Assembly: GCA_963816555.1 (NCBI GenBank)
Contig: CAWFLD010000014.1
Location: forward strand, 124,001-188,000
Length of the DNA: 64,000 nt
Direction of reading: 5' to 3'
From: Lutibaculum sp963816555
GTDB taxonomy: Bacteria > Pseudomonadota > Alphaproteobacteria > Rhizobiales > Tepidamorphaceae
The translations under genes and the position numbers were made by a program. Shown piece by piece: positions 1-9,021 of this stretch (positions are counted from its first letter, which is position 1; every line of letters starts with the position of its first letter). Below the pieces are notes generated by a model. It was not told where the DNA came from, ran no database searches, and saw only the letters and a program-made list of their open reading frames with translations.

Positions 1-297
1 GGCGGTGCAGCTCGAGATGTTGTAGGTGCCGGCGCCGTCGCCGCCGGTCCCGACGATGTCGACGGCCTCGCGCGGCGCCTCGACGGGCAGCATCTTGGCG
101 CGCATCGTCTCGACCGCGCCGGCGATCTCGTCGACCGTCTCGCCGCGGACCCGCAGGGCCATCAGGAAGCCGCCGATCTGGCTCGGCGTCGCCTCGCCCG
201 ACATGATGATCTCGAAGGCCTGCCGGGCCTCGCTGCGGGAGAGGCTCGCGCCGGTCGCGACCTTGGCGATGTGCGGCTTCAGGCTTTGCGCGTTCAT
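1..297 (-). CDS. trpD: Anthranilate phosphoribosyltransferase, N-terminal part (cut by window edge)
   Basis: Transfers phosphoribose from PRPP to anthranilate in tryptophan synthesis, in the cytoplasm. Only the first 99 residues are in the window; the gene runs off the left edge. The N-terminal helical domain (FEIIMSGEATPSQIGGFLMA, residues 28-47) is followed by the glycine-rich PRPP-binding loop GTGGDG at residues 83-88 and NIS at 93-95, both family hallmarks. It lies 49 bases downstream of trpG on the same strand, so it is the third trp gene of the ppiD-trpE-trpG-trpD run. The start ATG is at 297-295, with only a weak GGAAC ribosome-binding site. No attenuator is visible in the short gap before it. 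Confidence 0.96.
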   Translation of the reverse strand, partial: MNAQSLKPHIAKVATGASLSRSEARQAFEIIMSGEATPSQIGGFLMALRVRGETVDEIAGAVETMRAKMLPVEAPREAVDIVGTGGDGAGTYNISSCTA

Positions 298-346
298 GCA
301 GTTCCGTTCCGTCCCGGGTTCGATCTCGCGTGGCTTCGCGGCGCCC

Positions 347-949
347 TCAGGCGGCCGCGTCGGTGGCCCGGCGATGCCATCGGCCGGCGAGGTCGAGGAA
401 GTTCGACAGCATCTTCGCGCCGTTCTGCGAGGCGATGCTCTCGGGGTGGAACTGCACGCCGTGCACCGGGTGCGTGCGGTGCGACAGGCCCATGATGGTG
501 CCGTCGTCGGTCTCGGCGGTGACCTGCAGCTCGTCCGGCAGCGTCTCGCGCTCGACGATCAGCGAGTGGTAGCGGGTGGCCTGGAAGGGGCTCTCGATGT
601 CGCGGAAGATCGTCTCGCCGCGGTGCCGGATCGCGCTCAACTTGCCGTGCATCAGCGTCCCGGCGCGGACCACCCTGCCGCCATAGGCCTGGCCGATCGA
701 CTGGTGGCCGAGGCAGACGCCCAGGATCGGCGTCGTCGCGCCGAGCGTCCGGATGACGTCGAGGCAGATGCCGGCCTCGTTGGGCGTGCAGGGGCCGGGC
801 GACAGGACGAGGGCGGAGGGCTCCTCGGCGGCGATCTCCTCCACCGTCACCTTGTCGTTGCGATGCACCCGGACGCGCTGCCCGATCTCGCCGAACAGGT
901 GGACGAGGTTCCAGGTGAAGCTGTCGTAGTTGTCGATCAGGACGATCAT
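347..949 (-). CDS. trpG: Anthranilate synthase component II (glutamine amidotransferase)
   Basis: Supplies ammonia from glutamine to TrpE for anthranilate formation. The 200-residue protein is one class I glutamine amidotransferase domain: oxyanion-hole motif SPGPCTP near residues 50-56, nucleophile Cys79 in GVCLGHQ, and catalytic His168 and Glu170 in FHPES. Its ATG overlaps the trpE stop codon by four bases (ATGA), implying translational coupling. The open frame continues far upstream, but those codons are out of frame with trpE, so this is not a TrpE-TrpG fusion. Many Rhizobiaceae carry a fused gene, so the separate form has some taxonomic value. TrpG can double as PabA in some bacteria; that cannot be decided here. 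Confidence 0.97.
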   Translation of the reverse strand: MIVLIDNYDSFTWNLVHLFGEIGQRVRVHRNDKVTVEEIAAEEPSALVLSPGPCTPNEAGICLDVIRTLGATTPILGVCLGHQSIGQAYGGRVVRAGTLMHGKLSAIRHRGETIFRDIESPFQATRYHSLIVERETLPDELQVTAETDDGTIMGLSHRTHPVHGVQFHPESIASQNGAKMLSNFLDLAGRWHRRATDAAA

Positions 950-2487
950 GGTTCCACCGGTTCGGGTGTGCGGCCGCGGGCGGCGAAGCGCACCGCCTCC
1001 TCGGCGGCGCGGAACAGGGCCCGTGCCTTGTTCAGGCACTCGCGATGTTCGGACACCGGATCGGATTCCGCAACGATGCCGGCGCCGGCGCGCACGTGCA
1101 CCTTGCCGTCCTTGATGACGGCGGTGCGCAGCGCGATGCAGGTGTCCATGTCGCCGTTGGCCGTGAAGTAGCCGACGGCGCCGGCATAGAGGCCGCGCTT
1201 GTCGCCCTCCAGCTCGTCGATGATCTGCATCGCCCGCACCTTCGGCGCGCCCGAGACGGTGCCGGCCGGGAAGCCGCCGACGAGCGCGTCGATGCAGTCG
1301 CGCGAGGGATCGAGCTGACCCTCGACGTTCGACACGATGTGCATGACCTGGCTGTAGCGCTCCACCTCGAACTGCTCGGTCACCTTGACCGTGCCGGGGC
1401 GCGAGACGCGGCCGACGTCGTTGCGCCCGAGGTCGAGGAGCATCAGGTGCTCGGAGCGCTCCTTCTCGTCGGCCAGGAGCTCGCTCGCCAGCGCCTCGTC
1501 CTCCTTGGCCGACTGGCCGCGCGGGCGGGTGCCGGCGAGCGGCCGGATCGTCACCGTGTCGCCGCGCAGGCGGACGAGGATCTCCGGGCTCGAGCCGGCG
1601 ATGGCGAAGCCCGGCAGGTCGAAGAAGAACAGGAAGGGCGCGGGGTTCGTGCGGCGCAGCGCCCGGTAGAAGGCGAAGGGCGGCAGCGCGAACGGGATCT
1701 CGAAGCGCTGGCTGAGCACGACCTGGAAGATGTCGCCGGCGCGGATGTATTCCTTCGCGCGCTCGACCATCTCGCCGAACTGCGCCGAGGTCCTGGCGCC
1801 CGCCGGCGCGCTGTCGACGTGTTCGCCGTGGCCGGCGGCCGCGGCGGGCAGCGGCTGGTCGAGCCGCGCCGTCACGTCGGCGATCCGCGCGCGCGCCGCC
1901 TCGTAGGCCTCGCGGGCCGTCACGGCGGCCTGCGGCCGGACCGGCGTGACGACCGTCATCTCGTCGCGCACGTTGTCGAAGATCACGATGATCGTCGGCC
2001 GCACGAAGAGCGCGTCCGGCAGGTGCAGCGCGTCCTCGCCCGGCTCGCCGAGGTCCTCCATCAGGCGGACCGTGTCGTAGCCCATGTAGCCGAAAAGCCC
2101 CGCGGCCATCGGCGGCAGGCCCTCCGGCAGGTCGATGCGCGTCTCGTTGACGAGCCGGCGCAGCGCCGCGAGCGTGGGCTCGCTGCACGGGGCGAAGCCC
2201 TCGGGATCGCGCCCCGGAGCGGTGTTGATCTCGGCCTCGTTGCCGCGGGCGCGGAAGACGAGGTCGGGCGCGATGCCGATCACCGAGTAGCGGCCGCGAG
2301 CCGCCCCGCCCTCGACCGATTCGAGGAGGAAGCTGTTCGGCTTCCCCTGGGCGAGCCTGAGATAGGCGGCGACGGGCGTCTCGAGGTCGGCGACGCTGCG
2401 CGCGCAGACGACCTGGGCGGCGCCGAGCCTGTAGCGTTCCTCGAACGCGTCGAAGCTCGGCTCCAGCGGCTGGGCCTGGGTCTGCAT
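946..2487 (-). CDS. trpE: Anthranilate synthase component I
   Basis: Converts chorismate to anthranilate, the first committed step of tryptophan synthesis. The 513-residue length is normal for the family. The N-terminal part carries LLES (residues 54-57), the feedback tryptophan-binding motif. The C-terminal chorismate-binding domain shows LAGTRPRG, DLGRNDVGRV and GGFPAGTVSGAPK, which distinguish it within the TrpE/PabB/MenF family. It is coupled to ppiD upstream by a TGATG overlap and to trpG downstream by ATGA. No leader peptide with Trp codons is visible because ppiD abuts directly, so control is likely at the ppiD promoter or by feedback inhibition through LLES. Confidence 0.97.
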   Translation of the reverse strand: MQTQAQPLEPSFDAFEERYRLGAAQVVCARSVADLETPVAAYLRLAQGKPNSFLLESVEGGAARGRYSVIGIAPDLVFRARGNEAEINTAPGRDPEGFAPCSEPTLAALRRLVNETRIDLPEGLPPMAAGLFGYMGYDTVRLMEDLGEPGEDALHLPDALFVRPTIIVIFDNVRDEMTVVTPVRPQAAVTAREAYEAARARIADVTARLDQPLPAAAAGHGEHVDSAPAGARTSAQFGEMVERAKEYIRAGDIFQVVLSQRFEIPFALPPFAFYRALRRTNPAPFLFFFDLPGFAIAGSSPEILVRLRGDTVTIRPLAGTRPRGQSAKEDEALASELLADEKERSEHLMLLDLGRNDVGRVSRPGTVKVTEQFEVERYSQVMHIVSNVEGQLDPSRDCIDALVGGFPAGTVSGAPKVRAMQIIDELEGDKRGLYAGAVGYFTANGDMDTCIALRTAVIKDGKVHVRAGAGIVAESDPVSEHRECLNKARALFRAAEEAVRFAARGRTPEPVEP

Positions 2488-4370
2488 CAGCCTGCCGTCT
2501 CGCCGAGCGCGCGCCCGAGCACCTGCTGGTTCACGCTGCTGCCGAGATCGTCCTCGAGCCCCTTCAGGTACTGGTCGAGCAGGTCGTTGGTGATCGACGA
2601 CTGGAGCTGCTGCTGCACCGGCCCGTCGGGGTTGGGCTTGAACTCGGGCACCGAGACGTTGGTGACGCGGAAGATCACCCGCGAGGCCGGGTCGGCGGCG
2701 GTCGTGTCGGCGATCTCGCCGCTCTTCGTCGTGAACATGAGGCCGAGCGCGGCCTGCCCGAACTCGCCCGTGTCCTGCGTGCGCTTGACCGGCCCGACCG
2801 AGAGGACCGGCGAGCCGATCTCGCCCGCCACGTCCTGCAGCGACTTGCCCTTCTTCAGCTCGGCCACCAGCTCGTCGGTCCTGGCGCGGACGCGCTCGTC
2901 CATCTGGTCGCGGCTCCAGGCCTGCGCCACGGCGTCGTGCGCCTCCTCCAGGGAAAGCTGGCGCGACGGCGAGATGTCGTTCACCGCGTACCAGACATAG
3001 CCCTCGTCGTCGGTCTGCAGCGCATCGGTCTCGATGCCGACGTCGCTCTCGAAGATGCCGGAGAGAAGCTCGTTCGCCTGCGGCAGCGCCACCTTCTCGC
3101 CGTCCTTCGACTGCCCGGCCTGGTCGAGCGTCACCTGCTCGAAGTTCAGGCCGCGCTTCTTGGCGATCTCCTGGAGCGTCATGCCGGAGGCGCGGTCGTC
3201 CTCCACCTTGTCGTATATGTCGAGGATGTCGTTGCGGGCGCGCTCGGTGGCGATGCCTTCGCGCAGCTGCGGCGCGACGTCCTGAAGGCTCGGCTCGCTG
3301 CCGGGCTGGACGTTCGTGACACGCAGGATCACCGGCGCGAACTGCCCCTTCACGGGCTCGCTGACCTCGCCCTGCTTCAGCGAGAAGGCGGCGTCGGCGA
3401 CAGTGGGGTCGACGACCTCGTCCTTCGTCATCGTGCCGAGCTCGATGTCGGACTGGCTCATGCCGCGCGCCTTGGCCGCGTCCTCGAAGCTCTCGCCGTC
3501 CTGGATCTTCTTGTAGGCGGCCTGGGCATCCTCCATCGAGTTGAAGGAGATCTGCTCGATGGTCCGCTTCTCCGGCTTGGTGAACTCGCTCTTGCGGGCG
3601 TTGTAGGCCTGCTCGAGGTCGGCCTGGCTGACGTCGATCGACTGGGCGATCTGGGAGGGCGTCGCGGTCAGCAGGCCGACGGTGCGGTATTCCGGCGCCG
3701 TGAACTCCGCCTTGTGCTCGTCGTAGTACTTCTTGAGGTCGTCCTCGCTCGGCTGCGCGACGTCCTTCACCTGGTCGGGCGTGACCATGACGTAGTCGGC
3801 CGACCGCGTCTCGTTGATGTAGCGGTCGAACGCGGCGGCGAGGGTGGTGGGGGAGGCGGGCTCGCCGCCGACGGCCTGGGCGATCGCGCGGCGCAGCAGC
3901 CGCTGGCGCTGCTCGGCGACGAAGGCGCCCTCGCTGTAGCCGGTCGAGCGGAGATATTGCTGGAAGCGGTTCCGGTCGAAATTGCCGTCCGCGCCCTGGA
4001 ACGCCTGCTCCTTGCGGACGCTGTCGGCGACGACCTCGTCCGGCACCCGCAGATTGCGCCGGGCGGCCTCGTCGCTCAGCGCAGCCTCGGCCATGAGCCG
4101 GCCGAGGACGCGCGAATCGAGGCCCATCTGGCGGGCCTGGTCCATCGTCAGGTAGGTGCCGGTGCGCTGCGAGAGCGACTGGATCTCCTGGCGCAGCGCC
4201 TGGCGGAATGCCTCGACCGAGACCTCCGTGCCGCCCACTTCCGCAACCGACGTGCCGGGCCTCGTGCGGAAGATGTCCGCAACGCCCCAGACCGCGAAGC
4301 TCGCCACGAGTAGAAAGATGAAGATCTTGGCGACGAGGCTTCCGGCCCCTTTGCGCAATGCCTCGAGCAT
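2487..4370 (-). CDS. ppiD: PpiD-like periplasmic folding chaperone / peptidyl-prolyl isomerase
   Basis: A membrane-anchored periplasmic folding factor of the SurA/PpiD family. The start was chosen at the ATG ending at 4370, giving 627 residues that begin MLEALRKGAG and lead at once into one hydrophobic anchor (about residues 12-33, AKIFIFLLVASFAVWGVADI). The rest is a SurA-like N-terminal domain, a parvulin-type PPIase region about residues 240-370 (EYRTVGLL, KRTIEQI, LGTMTKDEV, AFSLKQGEVSEPV) and a degenerate second copy. A longer frame beginning at 4451 adds 27 basic residues with no anchor logic. The stop overlaps the trpE start in TGATG. Placement upstream of trpE is familiar from Bradyrhizobium-like genomes. 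PPIase activity may be weak, as in E. coli PpiD. Confidence 0.9.
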   Translation of the reverse strand: MLEALRKGAGSLVAKIFIFLLVASFAVWGVADIFRTRPGTSVAEVGGTEVSVEAFRQALRQEIQSLSQRTGTYLTMDQARQMGLDSRVLGRLMAEAALSDEAARRNLRVPDEVVADSVRKEQAFQGADGNFDRNRFQQYLRSTGYSEGAFVAEQRQRLLRRAIAQAVGGEPASPTTLAAAFDRYINETRSADYVMVTPDQVKDVAQPSEDDLKKYYDEHKAEFTAPEYRTVGLLTATPSQIAQSIDVSQADLEQAYNARKSEFTKPEKRTIEQISFNSMEDAQAAYKKIQDGESFEDAAKARGMSQSDIELGTMTKDEVVDPTVADAAFSLKQGEVSEPVKGQFAPVILRVTNVQPGSEPSLQDVAPQLREGIATERARNDILDIYDKVEDDRASGMTLQEIAKKRGLNFEQVTLDQAGQSKDGEKVALPQANELLSGIFESDVGIETDALQTDDEGYVWYAVNDISPSRQLSLEEAHDAVAQAWSRDQMDERVRARTDELVAELKKGKSLQDVAGEIGSPVLSVGPVKRTQDTGEFGQAALGLMFTTKSGEIADTTAADPASRVIFRVTNVSVPEFKPNPDGPVQQQLQSSITNDLLDQYLKGLEDDLGSSVNQQVLGRALGETAG

Positions 4371-4530
4371 TCGGTGTTCCGCGTTGATTGTCGTGGGATA
4401 GGTCTCGAAATTCGAGCGGCGCATAGTAGGAGTGGGCCGGCGCCGCCGCAAGTGCGCAGGATGCGGCCGATCGACAGCGCCACGTGGCGCCGTTTCGCGG
4501 CCGCCATCGCGCCGGGACGAGGGTGGCGAT

Positions 4531-4606
4531 TGGTGCCGGTTGAGGGACTCGAACCCCCGACCTTCGGTTTACAAAACCGCTGCTCTACCAACTGAGCTAA
4601 ACCGGC
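4531..4606 (-). tRNA. tRNA-Thr (anticodon TGT)
   Basis: On the minus strand this 76-base segment folds as a complete cloverleaf: acceptor GCCGGTT/AACCGGC, D-arm AGCTCAGTTGGTAGAGC, an anticodon loop with TGT (plus-strand ACA at 4571-4573), T-arm GGGGGTTCGAGTCCCTC, and an encoded 3' ACCA. It reads ACA/ACN threonine codons. It stands alone between ppiD (same strand, downstream) and the small secreted-protein gene (opposite strand). I see no convincing promoter in the 150 bases upstream of it. Confidence 0.97.
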
Positions 4607-4763
4607 AAGGCTGCTCCGGCCCGCCGCGGGTCCGCGAACGGCGCGGAGAATGCCCGCTTCGTTAACCTGCGTCTAGCCTTCGGCGCGTAGTCTCCGTGCC
4701 CGAATCGCATGCGTCGCGCCGGCGGACCCCGAGGGGATCCGTCGCCGGAAAGAGGAGACGGGC

Positions 4764-5087
4764 ATGACTAGAGGCGGACTCCTGGGCGGCATCCTCGTGT
4801 CGGCGCTGGTCGCCGGCAGCACGGCCGCCATGGCGGGCGAGGGGGTCTACTATCCCTACGCCGGCTCCTACCCGCGGACCCATCCTGACCGCTATTCCTA
4901 CGTGCGCAACCAGCCCTACAAGCACTACCCGCAGAGCACCTATCGCTGGGATCCGCAGCGCCAGACCTGGTACTACACCGGCCCGAACTGGCGCTACTGG
5001 AACCCCGGCAGGGAGATGAGCGCGCCCATCATCCCCGCGCCCGACTATCCCGCGGTGCCCTACGGCGTCTACGTCGTGCCGCGCTGA
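4764..5087 (+). CDS. Small secreted Tyr/Pro-rich protein, function unknown
   Basis: I do not recognise a family for this 107-residue protein. Residues 1-24 are a classical Sec signal peptide: basic start MTRGG, hydrophobic core GILVSALVAGST, and AMA before GEG as the likely cleavage site. The mature part is very rich in Tyr, Pro, Trp and Arg (YYPYAGSYPR, YRWDPQRQTWYYTG, WRYWNPGREM), like other small periplasmic or cell-wall-associated proteins of Hyphomicrobiales. No cysteine and no catalytic motif is visible. A strong AAGAGGAG ribosome-binding site precedes the ATG. It is flanked by a divergent tRNA-Thr and a convergent doxX gene, so it is a single-gene unit. Confidence 0.75.
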   Translation: MTRGGLLGGILVSALVAGSTAAMAGEGVYYPYAGSYPRTHPDRYSYVRNQPYKHYPQSTYRWDPQRQTWYYTGPNWRYWNPGREMSAPIIPAPDYPAVPYGVYVVPR

Positions 5088-5105
5088 GGCGGCCTGTCGG
5101 CCGCC
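5088..5105. terminator. Hairpin between convergent genes
   Basis: GGCGGCC (5088-5094) pairs with GGCCGCC (5099-5105) across a four-base loop, directly after the stop codon of the Tyr-rich protein gene and before the convergent doxX end. There is no T-tract, so intrinsic termination is only a possibility. Confidence 0.35.
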
Positions 5106-5130
5106 TCCGGCGTCCGGGGCCGCTCCGGCC

Positions 5131-5514
5131 TCAGGCGCGACGGCCGTCCAGCGACCAGGCGCCCGGGCCGAACGCGACGAGGAACAGGAAGCCGCCGGCG
5201 ATCGCGACGTTCTTCATGAAGTTGATGGCCTGGCCCTGGTCCGCGAGATCGGCGTGGAAGAGGAGGGCGGCCGCCAGGTTGAAGACGACGAACAGCGCCG
5301 CCACGATTCGGGTCTGCCAGCCGAGCAGGATGAGGATGCCGCCGCCGAGCTCGAGAAGGATGACGAGCGGCAGCAGGATGCCCGGCAGGCCGTGCGCCGC
5401 CATGTAGGCTTGTGTGCCGGCATAGCCGACGATCTTGCCGTAGCCCGACCAGACGAAGATGGCGGCGATCAGGATGCGGCCCGCGAGGCTCGCGAGCGGT
5501 CTCGTTGCGTCCAT
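5131..5514 (-). CDS. DoxX family membrane protein
   Basis: A 127-residue integral membrane protein of the DoxX/DoxD-like family. The pattern is four hydrophobic helices: LAGRILIAAIFVWSGYGKI near the N-terminus with the family's GxGKI signature, then LPLVILLELGGGILILLGW, a third helix with AALFVVFNLAAALLF, and a C-terminal VAIAGGFLFLVAF. The start was chosen at the ATG ending at 5514 because AAGGAG lies at proper distance; the upstream in-frame ATG would add nine charged residues. DoxX proteins are often linked to redox or membrane stress, but the role here is not shown. It is convergent with the small secreted-protein gene. Confidence 0.85.
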   Translation of the reverse strand: MDATRPLASLAGRILIAAIFVWSGYGKIVGYAGTQAYMAAHGLPGILLPLVILLELGGGILILLGWQTRIVAALFVVFNLAAALLFHADLADQGQAINFMKNVAIAGGFLFLVAFGPGAWSLDGRRA

Positions 5515-5648
5515 GGAAGTCTCCTTGCAGTCGCGTGACACGATGATGTGCAGGGAGAGCTATCTTCCGGCAGAGGCGCCATATAGGGGTGCAGGCGGGA
5601 AGGATTGTTGCCGTTCCAGCAACGCCTGGGGCGTGCCTCCGCCGCGGC

Positions 5649-6173
5649 TCAGGCGGCCGGCGGCGAGGAGGCCGCGCCCGCCGGGTGCATCCGCCGGTAT
5701 CGGCCGCCGATCCGAACGGCGAGCCAGATCGCCCAGCGATAGATCGCCGGGCAGATCACCCGGCGCGGCTCCTCGTCGGGCGGCGGATCGTCGGAGGTGT
5801 AGGCGCGGAACGGCACGCCCAGCGCATCCCACAGGATCGCGTCCGCGACCCGGCGCTCCACGATCTGCCGGTCGTAGTGCCAGTCGTGCACGACATAGGC
5901 CTGCGCCCACGGGTCGTCAGGCGAGAGGAAGACGCGGGCGATCGCCGGGATCGAGCCGAGGTCGGTGGCGAAGCCATAGTCGATGGTGACGTCGCAGCCG
6001 GTGCGCGGGCACGTGTAGGTGAACGGCCTCGTGATCTCGACGACCCGCCGCGCGCCGACGAGCTCGGTGGCGGGCTCCGGCCCCTCGTCGGTGTCGATGA
6101 CCGTGTGGCGCGTGTGGCCGCCGACGAAGCGATCCGTGCTGCGGTACGACAGCGGCTCGGAGAAGCTGCTCAT
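5649..6173 (-). CDS. DUF1353 family protein
   Basis: A 174-residue cytoplasmic protein matching the DUF1353 pattern: FATDLGSIPAIARVFLSP (about residues 68-85), then VVHDWHYDRQ and ADAILWDALGVP. These conserved Asp/His positions (ATDLGSIP and VxHDWxY) are the recognisable core. Function is unknown. The family is common in phages and prophages and occurs as stand-alone bacterial genes. A CxxxGC pair in the middle (TCPRTGCDV) is an extra feature. The C-terminal tail is Ala/Pro-rich. No phage genes are nearby. It lies 107 bases from the end of rlmB on the same strand. Confidence 0.8.
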   Translation of the reverse strand: MSSFSEPLSYRSTDRFVGGHTRHTVIDTDEGPEPATELVGARRVVEITRPFTYTCPRTGCDVTIDYGFATDLGSIPAIARVFLSPDDPWAQAYVVHDWHYDRQIVERRVADAILWDALGVPFRAYTSDDPPPDEEPRRVICPAIYRWAIWLAVRIGGRYRRMHPAGAASSPPAA

Positions 6174-6280
6174 CCCGGTTCCTCCCGATGCACCCCGTCA
6201 TGCTACCGCAGGTTGTGACTTCGGGGAAATGCCTGCCGGGGCGAGGCGGCCGAATCAGCCGGCCACCCTTGGCAGCCGGG

Positions 6281-7072
6281 TCAGGCGTGCTTCTGCATCT
6301 GGTCGGCCGCATAGAGCGCGACGGCGGCGGCGTTCGAGACGTTGAGGCTCGGCATGGCGCCGGACATGTCGATTCGGGCGAGCAGGGAGCAGGTCTCCCG
6401 CGTCTTCTGGCGCAGGCCCTTGCCCTCGGCGCCGAGGACGAGCGCGATCGGCCCCTTCACGTGCAGGTCGCGAATCGAATCCTCCGCCTCGCCGGCGAGG
6501 CCGATCGTGGTGAAGCCGATGTCGTGCAGCTCCTCGAGCGCCTTGGAGAGATTGCCCACGCGCACGAGGGGCACGACGTCGAGCGCGCCGGCCGCCGACT
6601 TCGCGAGGACTGCGGTCTCATGCGGGCTGTGGCGCGCCGTGACGACGACCGCGTCGGCGCCGAACGCGGCCGCGCTCCGCAGAATCGCCCCGACATTGTG
6701 CGGGTCCGTCACCTGGTCGAGCACGAGAAGGCGCTGCGGCACGTCGATGTCGCGGAAGGTGAGCTCCGGCAGGGGATCGCACTCGAGGAGAAGGCCCTGG
6801 TGGACCGCGTCGCCGCCGAGCCGGCGGGAGAGGGCGTTGGCCGCGACCTCCTCGACGGGAACGTCGATCGTCGTGCCCATCTCCTGCAGGCGCTGCAGCG
6901 CGTTCGTCGTCGCCAGCAGCCTGTGGCGCGTCCTGCGGGGATTCGCGAAGGCGTGCGCGACGGGATGCAGGCCGAAGATGTGGTGATCGTCGGCGGGCGG
7001 TGCGGATGGGCGGCCTTGCCGCTGCCGTGCTTGCCGATGCCGCGGCGGCCGCTTATCTCTCGGGGCTGTCAT
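6281..7072 (-). CDS. rlmB: 23S rRNA (guanosine-2'-O-)-methyltransferase RlmB-like, SpoU/TrmH family
   Basis: A SPOUT-fold methyltransferase that 2'-O-methylates a ribose in rRNA (G2251 in E. coli). The 263 residues comprise a basic low-complexity tail (1-28), a substrate-binding domain starting HHIFGLHPV, and the SPOUT domain with the three knot motifs: DPHNVGAILRSAAAFG (motif 1, catalytic Asn/Arg), LVLGAEGKGL (motif 2) and LNVSNAAAVALY (motif 3). Placing it divergent from the tRNA-Tyr/tRNA-Gly/tuf unit is typical of Hyphomicrobiales. No good ribosome-binding site precedes the ATG, so a later start at the globular domain cannot be fully excluded. TrmH paralogues are the alternative assignment, but length and N-terminal domain favour RlmB. 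Confidence 0.92.
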   Translation of the reverse strand: MTAPRDKRPPRHRQARQRQGRPSAPPADDHHIFGLHPVAHAFANPRRTRHRLLATTNALQRLQEMGTTIDVPVEEVAANALSRRLGGDAVHQGLLLECDPLPELTFRDIDVPQRLLVLDQVTDPHNVGAILRSAAAFGADAVVVTARHSPHETAVLAKSAAGALDVVPLVRVGNLSKALEELHDIGFTTIGLAGEAEDSIRDLHVKGPIALVLGAEGKGLRQKTRETCSLLARIDMSGAMPSLNVSNAAAVALYAADQMQKHA

Positions 7073-7117
7073 GGCGGGGGTGAATAAAGGTTTTTGGGTT
7101 GCAAGCCCATAGGCCTG

Positions 7118-7146
7118 TTGACAGCGCGCCCTCGAGTTTAGATAAC
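7118..7146 (+). promoter_or_regulatory. Housekeeping-sigma promoter for the tRNA-tuf-secE unit
   Basis: TTGACA at 7118-7123, a 17-base spacer, then GATAAC at 7141-7146. This is near-perfect spacing and a consensus -35 for the alphaproteobacterial housekeeping sigma factor. It is oriented toward tRNA-Tyr, which begins 68 bases beyond the -10 box, and lies in the 142-base gap divergent from rlmB. Confidence 0.8.
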
Positions 7147-7214
7147 ACGCTCCGCGCTGCGCCGAGCGGTTGCGGCGATGGGTTGCTTTACCTAGAAATC
7201 GGACTGCAGATCCA

Positions 7215-7299
7215 GGAGGGGTGCCCGAGTGGTTAAAGGGGACGGGCTGTAAACCCGTTGGCTTAGCCTACGTTGGTTCGAATCCAACCCCCTCCACCA
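7215..7299 (+). tRNA. tRNA-Tyr (anticodon GTA)
   Basis: A class II tRNA of 85 bases with a long variable arm: acceptor GGAGGGG (7215-7221) pairs with CCCCTCC (7289-7295), then A and encoded CCA (7297-7299). The anticodon loop CTGTAAA at 7247-7253 contains GTA. It is the first gene after the TTGACA/GATAAC promoter and is followed 12 bases later by tRNA-Gly. Confidence 0.97.
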
Positions 7300-7311
7300 G
7301 ATCTGGATCGT

Positions 7312-7385
7312 GCGGGTGTAGCTCAATGGTAGAGCAGCAGCCTTCCAAGCTGACGATGAGGGTTCGATTCCCTTCACCCGCTCCA
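7312..7385 (+). tRNA. tRNA-Gly (anticodon TCC)
   Basis: A 74-base cloverleaf: acceptor GCGGGTG (7312-7318) with CACCCGC (7375-7381), D-arm with AGCTCAATGGTAGAGC, anticodon loop CTTCCAA containing TCC, T-loop TTCGATT, and encoded CCA at the 3' end. It sits between tRNA-Tyr and the first tuf gene, as in many proteobacterial tufB-type clusters. Confidence 0.97.
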
Positions 7386-7500
7386 GACGGCTGCGGCTGG
7401 GCAGGCGCAACCGTCGGAAGCTGCAACGCTCGGATTGCCGACCCGCACGGCTGGGCCCGGCGCTAGAATACAGTATGAGATCGGGAGATCCGTAAGGGCT

Positions 7501-8676
<1,176 letters not shown>

Positions 8677-8690
8677 CGGAACTGTCCTGC

Positions 8691-8767
8691 AGGAGTGTAG
8701 CTCAACTGGCTAGAGCACCGGTCTCCAAAACCGGGGGTTGGGGGTTCGAGTCCCTCCACTCCTGCCA
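8691..8767 (+). tRNA. tRNA-Trp (anticodon CCA)
   Basis: A 77-base cloverleaf: acceptor AGGAGTG (8691-8697) with CACTCCT (8757-8763), discriminator G as expected for Trp, encoded CCA, anticodon loop TCTCCAAAA with CCA, and T-arm GGGGTTCGAGTCCCT. It lies 14 bases after tuf and 43 bases before secE. The tuf-tRNA-Trp-secE-nusG order is widely conserved in proteobacteria. Confidence 0.97.
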
Positions 8768-8810
8768 GTTCCGTCAACCGGCCGCACGGCCGGAAAGGTA
8801 TTAAGGGGTC

Positions 8811-9008
8811 ATGGCGAAGACCAACCCGTTCCAGTTCATGCAGCAGGTGCGCAGCGAGGCCCGGAAGGTGACCTGGCCGTCGCGGCGCGAGACCGCCATC
8901 ACCACGGTGATGGTGTTTCTCCTCGTGACCTTCGCGAGCCTGTTCTTCTTCGTTGCCGACCAGCTCTTCGCCCTCGGCGTGGAAGTGCTGCTCGGCATCG
9001 GGCGCTGA
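8811..9008 (+). CDS. secE: Preprotein translocase subunit SecE
   Basis: A small essential subunit of the SecYEG channel in the inner membrane. The 65 residues are the short alphaproteobacterial form: a cytoplasmic amphipathic stretch with VRSEARKVTWPSRRET (the conserved SecE signature KVTWPSR) followed by one transmembrane helix (TTVMVFLLVTFASLFFFVADQLF region, written here as two segments either side of FASLF). It is 13 bases upstream of nusG, the invariant partner in this cluster. Its channel partner SecY is encoded at 38951-40285. Confidence 0.97.
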   Translation: MAKTNPFQFMQQVRSEARKVTWPSRRETAITTVMVFLLVTFASLFFFVADQLFALGVEVLLGIGR

Positions 9009-9021
9009 GGGATTCGGCGCC

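Noticed and set aside
347..2188. A single 613-residue minus-strand frame that looks like a TrpE-TrpG fusion
   Set aside because: Only its C-terminal 200 residues are TrpG. The upstream portion is an out-of-frame reading of trpE, which has its own correct frame ending at 946.
5649..6173. The DUF1353 gene as part of a prophage remnant
   Set aside because: No integrase, capsid, tail or lysis gene and no attachment-site repeat lies nearby; a single-domain gene alone is not enough.
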